Origin: Muricea muricata | Taxonomy: Eukaryota > Cnidaria > Anthozoa > Malacalcyonacea > Plexauridae | Direction of reading: 5' to 3' | DNA: 64,000 nt | Assembly: GCA_963855995.1 (NCBI GenBank) | Contig: OY979727.1 | Span: 11,090,946-11,154,945 of the forward strand | In this document: piece after piece, positions 38,509 through 48,506 of the stretch | Layout of the letters: each line of letters opens with the position of its first letter | How positions within the stretch are numbered: the stretch's first letter is position 1 | Position numbers and translations under genes: made by a program | The notes under the pieces: generated by a model | Told to the model about the DNA's origin: nothing | The model's database searches: none | The model's input: only the letters and a program-made list of their open reading frames with translations

Positions 38509-40485
38509 CTATTTTTCATTCAAATCACCTGGAGTCTTCTTCGACAGGCTCATAAAACGTGTGCGCAATAAGCTTTCAGTGTAATTTGCCATACAAGTCC
38601 TAGCATAGTCAAGCATTTCGGCAAACTTATTTTCGGCCGCAATGCATTCAGCTCTTTTAGCAAAATTAAAGGCTTCTTGCAACAATTGTAATTTTTTATC
38701 CAGCTCAACTTGAGAACGCCTGTAAAAAAGAACTGAGATGGCTATATTACATTGAGTGTCGCGGTAATGATTCATTGGGTAGTCCTCGGCTGATTTCTTC
38801 ACTGCTATTATACTCGAATTAGCCTTTTCCACGCTTTTACTGTCGATCTCTTTGCTTGCCAACTTTCCAGTAATGTCACAACCCAGGTAATGTAGAGCTG
38901 ATGTAATGTGACTCTTTTGTTCCATATCCGATCTTACTACGGGAGAATCCTCGACATCTTTTAAATGCTCAACAGCCCGAGCTGAAAAAAACACAGGATT
39001 GCTTTGCAGTTTAACATCTTTGGTTTTAACAAGAGTCATAACTGTTGCCACAAGTAAACTTATGGCGGCTGAGATCATACCAGGTTCTATTGTATGTATC
39101 TTGACTATAGCCTCGGGTAAAATGTCACTTAAAGATTTAACATCACCCTGAGCGCGATATAAAGCAGTTTGTAAATACACGCGTATGGCATCAAAAATCC
39201 AAGATTCGGTTGATTTATTCTGCAGTTCCTTATATTCCTTTAACAATATTTGCGCCTTTGCGAAACTTTTTGAACGGTAACTTACCATCACTTGCTTCGA
39301 CAAAACTAGCAACTTTACCTCGACGTTGTAGTTTGGGAATCCGCGCTCAAGAGTGGTTGAAACGGGTGCAATAGATTCTCCATTATTGACGCATTGTGTT
39401 AGTACGTGATCTGCAAATGCACAAATGTTTTGCATCCTAGTTGAACTCCAGGATGTCCGTTTAACATGGAAAGAAATATCATTCACATAGGATAACCTAA
39501 TCGGCTGTGATACTCTTCTTTTCCAAGTGACCAACGACATTTTCCTAACCTTTTCGTCGATCATTTCATAACATTCTGGCTCTTCAGTGAAGACACCACC
39601 AAGACAGGCAGCGATGTAGATCACGATCACAAAGGTTGATGGGATAGGCTTGTTGTCTTTATCTACCACTGGCTCGAAGAATATATCCCACTGTTCTCCT
39701 CGTTTTGGTTGACCAATGTGCTCAGGCCAGATCATTTTTTTGATAACTTTGTCAACTTTCTTTATTATTTCTCTCTTGTCTTCTTCATTCATAATCAGCT
39801 CTCCTTCCACAAGCCTGTCACTAATACCATAGTATATGTGACCTCCGCTATAGTTGGCAAATGCTGAAACATAGCAAGTAAATTTGTTTCCTTTGCCAAT
39901 AATACGATCTGCTAACGTGGTACGTTTTGTTGCTTGTGCTTCCAGATACTTCAACTGAACCACTTTGCTTTCACGAATACGACAAATTGAATCTTTACGA
40001 AATATCTGAGAATGTGAGCCTATTTGGACTGGTTCGAGGACGACTTTTCTCTTGATGATATCATCTTTGACTTTTTCCTTCGGTTCTAAAGGAGATACTT
40101 GCACGACCTGTGTCTGGCTTGGTAAATAGAGATTATAATTGATTGTTATTAGGGAATCGACTTTTTTTACCAGAATGATTTTACTTTCGTTATCTTCTCT
40201 GAAATTTATATTGGAGATGGTTTGATGTAATCCAATGATAGATATCATAGATTGTTCCAGTATTCGGATCACTAACGACATCTGAGAAAAAGGAGAACCT
40301 CCCACTGGGGTTTCGTTGCTATCAGTTTCAAAATCTATAACTGCTTTTCCACCATTGCTATTTAACATAGCGCAGATGGCAGCGACTATTCCTCGGACTA
40401 TTTGTTCTTTATACCTTTTGTTGTTCTCAAATTTATCCAAGCATATGACATGCCTAGTCTCATCAATATGATTATGACCGTCCAT
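38509..40485 (-). CDS. Schlafen-like gene B: Schlafen core plus TPR-like tail
   Basis: Single-exon frame of 658 residues. First lobe about 30-135 (CAMLNSNGGKAVIDFE, then ITINYNLYLPSQTQ). Second lobe about 170-322: ESKVVQLKYL with Glu172 and Gln177, VSAFANYSGGHIYYGISD with Asp223, KKMIWPEHIGQPKRG, FVIVIYIAACLGGVFTEEPE and CYEM. The tail, about 340-650, is alpha-helical with repeated A-x-x-x-A/Y-L type helices (AQILLKEYKEL, then ITSALHYLGCDITGKL and LLQEAFNFAKRAE), resembling TPRs. There is no Walker or helicase motif. It is closely related to gene C along its full length and shares its 3' flank, so the two arose by tandem duplication. Family role: RNA cleavage or binding. The Glu-to-Gln change at the second catalytic position makes nuclease activity uncertain. 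Confidence 0.82.
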   Translation of the reverse strand: MDGHNHIDETRHVICLDKFENNKRYKEQIVRGIVAAICAMLNSNGGKAVIDFETDSNETPVGGSPFSQMSLVIRILEQSMISIIGLHQTISNINFREDNESKIILVKKVDSLITINYNLYLPSQTQVVQVSPLEPKEKVKDDIIKRKVVLEPVQIGSHSQIFRKDSICRIRESKVVQLKYLEAQATKRTTLADRIIGKGNKFTCYVSAFANYSGGHIYYGISDRLVEGELIMNEEDKREIIKKVDKVIKKMIWPEHIGQPKRGEQWDIFFEPVVDKDNKPIPSTFVIVIYIAACLGGVFTEEPECYEMIDEKVRKMSLVTWKRRVSQPIRLSYVNDISFHVKRTSWSSTRMQNICAFADHVLTQCVNNGESIAPVSTTLERGFPNYNVEVKLLVLSKQVMVSYRSKSFAKAQILLKEYKELQNKSTESWIFDAIRVYLQTALYRAQGDVKSLSDILPEAIVKIHTIEPGMISAAISLLVATVMTLVKTKDVKLQSNPVFFSARAVEHLKDVEDSPVVRSDMEQKSHITSALHYLGCDITGKLASKEIDSKSVEKANSSIIAVKKSAEDYPMNHYRDTQCNIAISVLFYRRSQVELDKKLQLLQEAFNFAKRAECIAAENKFAEMLDYARTCMANYTESLLRTRFMSLSKKTPGDLNEK

Positions 40486-41309
40486 TGTTGTTCCAATAGA
40501 ATACAGTCACAGCTGCCAGTGTTTCTTCAAAAAACCCTTGCGGGTTATATAAACGATATAATAAATCCATTGTATATAAGATTTCATCATTCACGTCCTA
40601 AACAGACAGCAGCTTTTGAATGATAAATACAAATAGTCGGCGAGCAATAAAAATGATCGCCACGCCTATATTAATATGCGCACAGCATTATTTTAAAACA
40701 CCAAGGGTAGCGTACATCAAGCGGCTTACTATAAGGCTTATATTTTTTGAGATGTACCATGGTGTCCTAAAAAAAGCGGAGTTCTGCATTAAAAGTTTCA
40801 ATTTTGAAAAGAATATTAGGCAGTGAAACTAGTGTTTAGTCTCGTAAGTATATTCATTAAGCTTTCTTTGGATATGTTGTCTATAAAATTTGAGCGAAGG
40901 AGTCACAGTTGTGGTATATTAATGGATCGCGATTGGAAGTTTTTAAAATTGACATAGCGCTTTAATAACATCGCATTTTTACAATTTCTGTTCAAAGTAG
41001 ATATCTGGATTTCCTGTCTGGAAGCTGAACATTCATCTCATTTTTTATTATTTTTCGTGATTTGTCGATTTTCTGTAATAAAAGTGTGTTTGGGGCAGCG
41101 TGCAGTAAATTTTGTCTTAAGACTGCTGAAAAGAAAGTACGGATTACTGTCTCATGCGATAAGTCATAAAGTGTGGTGAATGCATTTAATCTCAATCAGA
41201 TCCATTTAATTTCGATCAAGGGAATCTCAATATATAGATTGATAAAAATTACAAAATGACTTTTAAATTAAAAAAACTATTTTTACACTAAAATTTCAGT
41301 AAGACTTGG
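40486..41309. other. Upstream region of gene B
   Basis: No gene, RNA or clear transposon seen. The stretch holds the presumed promoter of gene B and ends where the second minisatellite block begins. Its sequence next to the start codon is unlike the 5' flanks of genes C and D. Confidence 0.45.
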
Positions 41310-41636
41310 TTATATTCACTGTTGATACTCTAGATATCTTGATATATTGATTGGTTATATTCACTGTTGATACTCTAGATATCTTGATATATAGATTGGT
41401 TATATTCACTGTTGATACTCTAGACAGTGCTCTAGATATCTTGATACATACATTGGTTATATTCACTGTTGATATTCTAGATATCTAGATACATATATTG
41501 GTTAAATTCACTGTTGATACTCTAGATATCTTGATATACATATATTGGCTATATTCATTGTTGATACTCTATAGATACCTTGATACATATTGGTTGTATT
41601 CACTGTTGATACTCTAGATGTCTTGATACATAGATT
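41310..41636. repeat. 45-bp minisatellite, second block, about 7 copies
   Basis: This is the same unit as at 34925-36448 (ggttatattcactgttgata, then ctctagatatcttgatat), but with fewer and more diverged copies. It lies at the left border of duplication copy 2, as the large block lies to the left of copy 1. Confidence 0.9.
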
Positions 41637-41807
41637 ATTAATTTTTATTGCTTTTTAAAACTAAAATATTCTTTTGGAAAGTTTGCTTACCAAATAATGT
41701 CGTCGAATATATTCGTTGTGTTTCTTCCTGCTGTAGGACTTTAAATATAGCTAAGAAAACCGCGTCTTTACCGCGACAATGTTTTAAAGTAATAATATGT
41801 AGGTACT

Positions 41808-41818
41808 TGGGAAAATCC
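41808..41818. promoter_or_regulatory. Kappa-B-like site GGGAAAATCCC in duplication copy 2
   Basis: Identical 11-mer to the one at 37085-37095, within an alignable context. It lies about 1.3 kb upstream of the start codon of gene B, so it could serve that promoter. Function is unproven. Confidence 0.35.
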
Positions 41819-42315
41819 CTTTCTCTGTAGGGGGTATACAAAAATGTCCATATACGTTTTATATTTATGTAGAATGTTTTATTTTTCGAAATTTTTATAA
41901 CATAACTAATTGTATATCTTCTGTAATCAGTGACAGATACTGCAATTTCATTGGTTTGCGATTTGAGCATTAATCGCACCCTCTGTGAGCTGTAATCGCA
42001 CACTTGCCCACAGCCAATGAAAATCACTCTAATATTTACAACTAGCCAATCAGCATTTAGGATACAAAATATGAGTAAATTGTGAAAAAAATGTAATAAT
42101 TATACTGAATGTTAAATAATTGCGTTCTTGCTTTTTTCCTCTTTAAAACCGTTTGATAACAGAAGATATATAATTAATAATTAATAGGACAAGTCAAGTC
42201 GTGCAATTAATGCCAAATTATACTCGTGATTAACAAATCAACTTCCAGCTTCGCGGTCGGTTGATTGTGTAATCGTATGATTTTTGCATCAATTGCCCTC
42301 CTATCCGTTCTATTA

Positions 42316-42672
42316 CAGTGAACTCTAAATTAGACTGGAACGATAACTTGGCCGCCATCTTTGAAGCCAAATTGGGTTATTAATGGGTTATCAAGCTTAG
42401 TCCTTTTCTATTGTTTCTCTTGGCGCGGTTGACACCATTCTTCTAGGAATGTACCGATATTTGATGTTTTTATTTTGATTTAAGTGGTAATTTTATGGTT
42501 TATGAACTTATTACCTAGTTTGCGATACAGTCTTTTTTAAAAATAGCAAATACCTCGGGAAAATAGTACTAAGACTGTTTACGACATTTGTAGTTGTTGC
42601 CGCCATCTTGGCTTCACCCAAACGTAGGGTTTTTATCTGGAGTTATCGTTCCAGTATTTGTAGAGTTCACTG
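42316..42672. mobile_element. Non-autonomous hAT-type MITE
   Basis: The left terminus cagtgaactctaaattagac, followed by tggaacgataact, is mirrored at the right (agttatcgttccagt, then agagttcactg). The ends CAGTG/CACTG are flanked by ttctatta and ctctatta, an 8-bp duplication with one mismatch, as expected for hAT elements. Length is 357 bp. Its termini resemble those of the element at 43272. Confidence 0.7.
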
Positions 42673-43271
42673 CTCTATTACCATTATTTATCGTCTTCTA
42701 GGAAGGTGTACAATGGACACGAGTTCGGGTTCCAGTTTGACGTCGAGTTGCAATTTGTATAGGGATATGGGACTTATTCTAATTTTTTTAGAAATATTTT
42801 TAAGAATAAGGAATGTTACAGAACCGAATTTGTTGAGAAAAAACCTTCGAAAGGAAACTAAAAAAAGGTACGCATGGCGTACATGTGGGTAGACGCGCAT
42901 GCGCAGCTACTCATAAAAATAAACAGCGTGCTAGCGTAGTCCAACCGAGACTCGAACTCGAATCAAAACTCGATGTTTCGTGATTCCCCCCGACTTATTC
43001 AGCATAGTCAGCTTTATAGTGTGATCGTTCAGTTATAGAACAGTTGAAGTGATAATTGCTCATTGTAATTGCCCATAATTACCCACGCAACCCGGCACGC
43101 GACTTCAGCTAAATGATAATTTTAAATTGAGGGGGGGGGGGTTGACACGTAATAGGCAGGTTTAAGAATTTAAACAAAGGATATTTTTATAGAATACAAC
43201 AATTGCGTAGCAGTCAAACACGTGTTGAGACGTTGAAAAAATGTTGGTTTGTAACTTTAGTATGTTCAAAT

Positions 43272-44252
43272 CAGTGAACTGAAAAGAACTGGAACGCTAC
43301 CTCCAAAACTTTCGCCTATGATCAGTTGAAGCCGCGTGTCTGGGGGAATTTCTCGCGTGACGCATATTTTTGTTGGGAAATCAACGAGTTTGCCTGTCAA
43401 GAAATCGAAGCAATGACAGCAATAAAATTGAAAACTTGTGGTTTTCAATGTGAAAATCAGTTTATCTCATCGTTTTGACTAAGGTAAAAACTCAAAAATG
43501 CCAACAAAATGTTTTTTTAAAAGTGTGGTGTTATTTGCAATGGTATAAATTGGATATAAACACTGTCAGATTCCTTGAAAAAGCCGTGCAATGTTAATAC
43601 AATTTGGACGTCTGAAGTCGGGACGATTGAAAAAACAGGAAAGCTGTTAGAAGTTAAAGATAAGTACAGTATACAATTGTTTTTTTTTCAAGGTATAATT
43701 GTTCTTGTTTCATTACTAATCAGGAAGATGTGACATGTCCGGGAGAATGGAATTGTAAAACAACTTTTGTATTAATCATTAGTATTTTTGAAAAAAAGGA
43801 TTTCTGTATGAAAGCAAACTGTATTTTAGTCGATTTTAATGTTTATTTATACGCTTAAAGGTTTATAAGCTTTAATAAATTAAACAAAGAGTCAATAAAA
43901 CTTTAAAAAGTACAAAAAAACATGGGAAACAATGTATAATATTACCTCAGTCGGCCGCTGTTACGATCTCCACTCCTGGTTCTACGTTTTAGCGTAATAA
44001 ATGGCATTTAATTCACATAATGTTGGTCACAAGTCCTGACTTAAAAGATAGCCATTTAACCTTTGGTTTAGTTCCACTAAATTAAAATTTCAGAAGTGTT
44101 TTAGCATGTTTTTGGAAGTTTTCGGTCGGCTTTTTGTTTATTTTCTCCTGACGGCCGCGCGTGTTTTTCTCGTGGGGGCCTGGTGATTCCCCCAGAAATT
44201 TGGCTTCAAGTTTCCCGGCTCAGGTAGCGTTCCAGTTATTTTCATTTCAATG
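43272..44252. mobile_element. Non-autonomous hAT-like element with perfect 8-bp target duplication
   Basis: The element starts cagtgaactgaaaagaactg and ends with the reverse complement of cattgaaatgaaaataactg; ggaacgctacct follows inside both termini. It is flanked by gttcaaat on both sides (43264-43271 and 44253-44260). Duplication copy 1 has the unoccupied site, gtttaaat, near 37897-37904. Length is 981 bp and no transposase frame is present. Confidence 0.85.
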
Positions 44253-45105
44253 GTTCAAATACGATTTCATTCCGAGTATTTACGATGACTAAACAGTGAA
44301 CAATTCGATTGGTTGGTTTGTTAAACTTGACTTACAAAATAAACATTCGAAGTCATTTTTCAAACGTAAAATTAACGTACATTGAAATTGAGATTTTGGT
44401 TAATTTACATGCTATCTACTAAATAAACAGTGTTATTAATCACATGCGTGCATTAAACGGGCGAGCATTAAATTAGACTACAGTAAATTTATTAATTCTG
44501 TTTATTCCACTGAGTTATGTATTTACTTGACTTTTGATGTTCGTGAGTCCGCCTCATAACGATTTTATGTAACTTACCAAATAATTGGCAAGTATTTAAG
44601 GGTTAGAGACTGTTGTAAGTGTTTTGTTTACAAACGCACGAGCTGCATGTACAATGACGAAAAGCCACCGAGGCCGATTATTTCATCGATTTTTGCAAAA
44701 TTCATAGCCATTTTAAATGAATAATGCACTTTTTCCGTGCGTTTTTGTCAATACTGCACTCAAAAGACTCGTTCTTGCCAGCTAACAAAAACACACGTGA
44801 TTAATTCTGACCAATCGCGTGCGTGGATTTTTGTGCAAATGTCAAATTCTGATATGTGGTTTCTTCAGATGTAAATTTAAGAACGCGTTAGTTGTCCAAC
44901 AATGGCTAGGTTGGATAAAGGCTGTTTTCCACACGTCGCAGAACCCTCTCGCAAGATGGTTGCGAGTGTTTGCATCTAATGAAGCAAACTTCAAGGCATT
45001 GTGATTGGATGAAATCACTCCCAGGGAGCTAGCGAGTTGGAATTTGCGACAAGTAGAATAGCCTTAAGACAATATTTTTTGGCCGCAGTTAAGTTACAGG
45101 TATTT

Positions 45106-45115
45106 GGGAAACCCC
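45106..45115. promoter_or_regulatory. Kappa-B-like site GGGAAACCCC
   Basis: Matches GGGRNNYYCC exactly. It lies in an insertion of duplication copy 2, 3' of gene C and 4.6 kb upstream of gene B. This is a weak regulatory candidate. Confidence 0.25.
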
Positions 45116-45715
45116 CTTATCTGCGGGTGTCTGGCATCAAGCTGTTTAAGAGTTCGATGTAAGATTTGAATATTAACCCAATTTGACGATTCACAAAAGT
45201 CAGGAAGATCAATTGCGTGGACTCCACCCGCGCATAATTAGTATTATTTATTACTTAAATTGCAATGCATTAATGTATACATTAATTAGAAAGCCAATAT
45301 CATATACATCATATGATTCAGCTTTTGCCACATATGCCATGTTGACCGCCATGGTCATTTTACCCTTATCTTTGGTTTAATGAAACAATGCAAAACCTTA
45401 TACAGGACCTAGACTATTATACAAGGTAGACAAATTGTGCGTTAGTAGAGAAAGAGAGATGACTGTTGTATCATTTGCAAACGCAAGGAAATTTTTTGAG
45501 GACAAGTACAGGCATGTAGTAACGGCTAGTGACAATAGCAGACTAATTCCGAACGTCTCAGTTCGTGCAACTAGTCAAAGGGGCAAGCAGGTTATTGGCA
45601 CAAGTTCTTTGGCACATCTTGTTTACCAAGTAGGTCCAGCAACAAAGTTTTCGTTAAACATTGTCAAACTTATTGTTCTGGATTTTCATAAAAAGTTAGC
45701 AAAATATCCTTGAAG

Positions 45716-47806
45716 CTATTTTTCATTCAAATCACCAGGAGTCTTCTTCGACATGCTCTTAAAACGTGTGCGCAATAAGCTTTCAGTGTATTTTGCCATA
45801 CAAGTCCTAGCATAGTCAAGCATTTCGGCAAACTTATATTTAGCCGCAATGCATTCAGCTCTTTTAGCAAAATTAAAGGCTTCTTGCAACAATTGTAATT
45901 TTTTATCCAGCTCAACTTCAGAACGCCTGTAAAAAAGGACTGAGTTGGTTATATTAAATTGAGTGTCGCGGTAATGATTCATTGGGTTGTCCTCGGCTGA
46001 TTTCTTCACTGCTATTATACTCGCATTAGCCTTTTCCAAGCTCTCACTGTCGATCTCTTTGCTTGCCAACTTTCCAGTGATGTCACAACCCAGGTAATGT
46101 AGAGCTGATGTAATGTGACTCTTTTGTTCCATATCCGCTCTTACTACGGGAGAATCCTCGACATCTTGTAAATGCTCCAGAGCCCCAACTGAAAAAACCA
46201 CAGGATTTCTTTGCCATTTGTCATCTTTGGTTGGAGCAAGAGTCACAATTGTTGCCACAAGTAAACTTATGGCGGCTGAGATCATACCAGGTTCTATTGT
46301 ATGTATCTTGCATATACCCTCAGGTAAAATGTCACTTAAAGATTCAAAATCACCCTGAGCGCGATATAAAGCAATTTGTAAATACACGCGTATGGCATCA
46401 AAAATCCAAAATTCGGTTGATTTATTCTGCAGTTCACTATATTCCTTTAGCAATATTTGCGCCTTTGTGAAACGTTTTGAACGGTAATTTACCATTACTT
46501 GCTTCGACAAAACAAGCAACTTTACCTCGACGTTGTAGCTAGGGAATACGTGCTCAAGAGCGAGTGAAACCGGTGCAATAGATTCTCCATTGTTGACGCT
46601 TAGTGTTAGTACGTGATCTGCAAAAACACAAATGCTTTGCACCCTAGTTGAACTCCAGGATATCCGTTTAACATTGAAAGGAATATCATTCACATCGGAT
46701 AACTTTATCGGCTGTGATACTCTTCTTTTCCAAGTGACCAACGACATTTTCCTAATCTTTTCGTCGGTCATTTCATAACATTCTGGTTCTTCAGCGAAGA
46801 CTCCACCAACACAGGCAGCGATGTAGATCACGATCACAAAGGTTGATGGGATAGGCTTGTTGTCTTTATCTACCACTGGCTCGAAGAATATATCCCAGTG
46901 TTCTCCTTGTCTTGGTTGACCAATCCGCTCAGGCCAGATCATCTTCTTGATAACTTTCTCAACTTTCTTTGTTATTTCTTTCTTGTTTTCTTCATTCTCA
47001 ATTAACTCTCCAATGACAACTCCGTAACTACTGACACCATAGTATATGTGTCCTCCGCTATAGTTGGCAAATGCTGAAACATAGCAAATAAATTTATTTC
47101 CTTTACCAATGATACGATCTGCTAACGTGGTACGTTTTGTTGCTTGTGCTTCTAGATACTTCAACTGAACCGTTTTGCTTTCACGAATACCACAGATTGC
47201 ATCTTTACGAAATATCTGACAATGTGAGCCTGTTTGGACTGGTTCGAGGATGACTTTTCTGTCGATGATATCATCTTTGACTTTTTCCTTAGGTTCTAAA
47301 GGAGATACTTGCACGACCTGTGTCTGGCTTGGTAAATAGAGATTATAATTGATTGTTATTAGGGAATCGACTTTTTTTACCAGAATGATTTTACTTTCGT
47401 TATCTTCTCTGAAATTTATATTGGAGATGGTTTGATGTAATCCAATGATAGATATCATAGATTGCTCCAGTATTCGGATCACTAACGACATCTGAGAAAA
47501 AGGAGAACCTCCCGCTGGGGTTTCGTTGCTATCAGTTTCAATATCTATCACTACTTTTCCACCATTGCTATTTAACATAGCACAGATGACGGCGACGATT
47601 TCTCGGATTATTTGTTCTTTATACCTTTGGTTGTTTTCAAATTTACCCAAGCATATGACATGCCTAGTCTCGTTAATACAACCGTCCATTCTTTCTGCTG
47701 GAACAGAATTTTTGTCGATGTTTCTTGACCCACATGTTATAGAAACCGAGCCGTAAAATAAGGCAATTGTAGCTTCATCGTGGCTGTCAACATCATGTTT
47801 TAACAA
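45716..47806 (-). CDS. Schlafen-like gene C: Schlafen core plus TPR-like tail
   Basis: Single-exon frame of 696 residues. The likely start is Met40 (MDGCINETRH), because gene B starts at that point; the upstream 39 codons may be untranslated. It has the same two-lobe core as gene B. Glu209 and Gln214 occupy the first two catalytic positions (ESKTVQLKYL). At the third position the glycine-rich turn reads GVSSYG, so the acid is replaced by Ser260. The core ends FTEEPE-CYEM in the usual place, except that FTEE is changed to FAEE. The TPR-like tail matches gene B almost residue for residue. The loss of a second catalytic acid makes C the best candidate in the cluster for a non-cleaving RNA binder. 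Its 5' flank is shared with gene D and its 3' flank with gene B. Confidence 0.8.
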   Translation of the reverse strand: MLKHDVDSHDEATIALFYGSVSITCGSRNIDKNSVPAERMDGCINETRHVICLGKFENNQRYKEQIIREIVAVICAMLNSNGGKVVIDIETDSNETPAGGSPFSQMSLVIRILEQSMISIIGLHQTISNINFREDNESKIILVKKVDSLITINYNLYLPSQTQVVQVSPLEPKEKVKDDIIDRKVILEPVQTGSHCQIFRKDAICGIRESKTVQLKYLEAQATKRTTLADRIIGKGNKFICYVSAFANYSGGHIYYGVSSYGVVIGELIENEENKKEITKKVEKVIKKMIWPERIGQPRQGEHWDIFFEPVVDKDNKPIPSTFVIVIYIAACVGGVFAEEPECYEMTDEKIRKMSLVTWKRRVSQPIKLSDVNDIPFNVKRISWSSTRVQSICVFADHVLTLSVNNGESIAPVSLALEHVFPSYNVEVKLLVLSKQVMVNYRSKRFTKAQILLKEYSELQNKSTEFWIFDAIRVYLQIALYRAQGDFESLSDILPEGICKIHTIEPGMISAAISLLVATIVTLAPTKDDKWQRNPVVFSVGALEHLQDVEDSPVVRADMEQKSHITSALHYLGCDITGKLASKEIDSESLEKANASIIAVKKSAEDNPMNHYRDTQFNITNSVLFYRRSEVELDKKLQLLQEAFNFAKRAECIAAKYKFAEMLDYARTCMAKYTESLLRTRFKSMSKKTPGDLNEK

Positions 47807-48506
47807 TCCCTAAAAAACAAAGCAATTTTTGAATGACATTCATGCATAGCTCGAAAAACTAGAGTCATATTAATCTGACCCTGCAGAGAAACTGCCAGAA
47901 ACTGATATCTTAATATCGCTCAATAGTCTCAATTAAGACGATTTTTCACTTTAATAAAGCATATAAAGGCAGTACAGCAATTTGTCATCACCCATTTGAC
48001 CTGTTTTTTAATTTTAGTGAGAAAAACACAAACAAGTGATCTTCCCTTTTATTTTAAGTTTATATTTTAAACTGCAGAATACTTCATTTAGTACCGCTAG
48101 AAACTGTTGGTACCAGCGGTATCACCTTTGAGCGCTGCACCAACTTACGACAACGAAAAAACCCGAGAAATGCCATCAATAGGGCGAATTTAAAACTCCG
48201 CCACGCCTAAGGCAGTTGGAGTAATTATTCGAAATAGTGAATACCCGTTTTCAAAATTAAGCGACGGCGCCGTCTAGGCCAAAAATGACCTAAGTGAAGT
48301 GTCAGTTTTATTTACATGTAATATCGCGAAATTAAAATCCTTTAAACATTTAGGTTTAGTGGTTTGTTATGGATTCATATTCTTTGCGTGTTTGAGATAT
48401 TCCGAGATATTTTTCAAAAAATTAGATCAAACTGACAAAACTGAAACATGACTGAGATCTCAACACCGTTAATCCGTTATAGTCTAGCGCAAGTAATATT
48501 TATATG
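47807..48506. other. Intergenic between genes C and D
   Basis: The first 100 bases upstream of gene C match the same part upstream of gene D (caaagcaatttttgaatgac in both). The rest is AT-rich with no recognisable gene. In particular there is no TPR-tail coding sequence that could be spliced to gene D. Confidence 0.55.

Larger units (their letters stand above)
41648..45715. repeat. Segmental duplication, copy 2 (3' flank of gene C), expanded by insertions
   Basis: Collinear with 36914-38508 but interrupted. Extra blocks are about 41906-42687 (which includes the MITE 42316-42672), the hAT-like element 43272-44252, and about 44698-45655. Matching segments are about 41648-41905, 42688-43271 and 44261-44697, then a short block leading into the stop of gene C. 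A kappa-B-like word at 41808 is preserved. No gene is seen here. Confidence 0.75.

Noticed and set aside
42935..43010. tRNA-like word (cgagttcgagtctcggttgg on the minus strand), also in duplication copy 1 near 37590
   Set aside because: The copy 1 version lacks part of the B box and no cloverleaf forms. Treated as possible SINE debris inside the duplication.
45435..45713. Plus-strand frame of 92 codons next to gene C
   Set aside because: Lies in an insertion absent from the paralogous copy, with no homology and no splice partners recognised.
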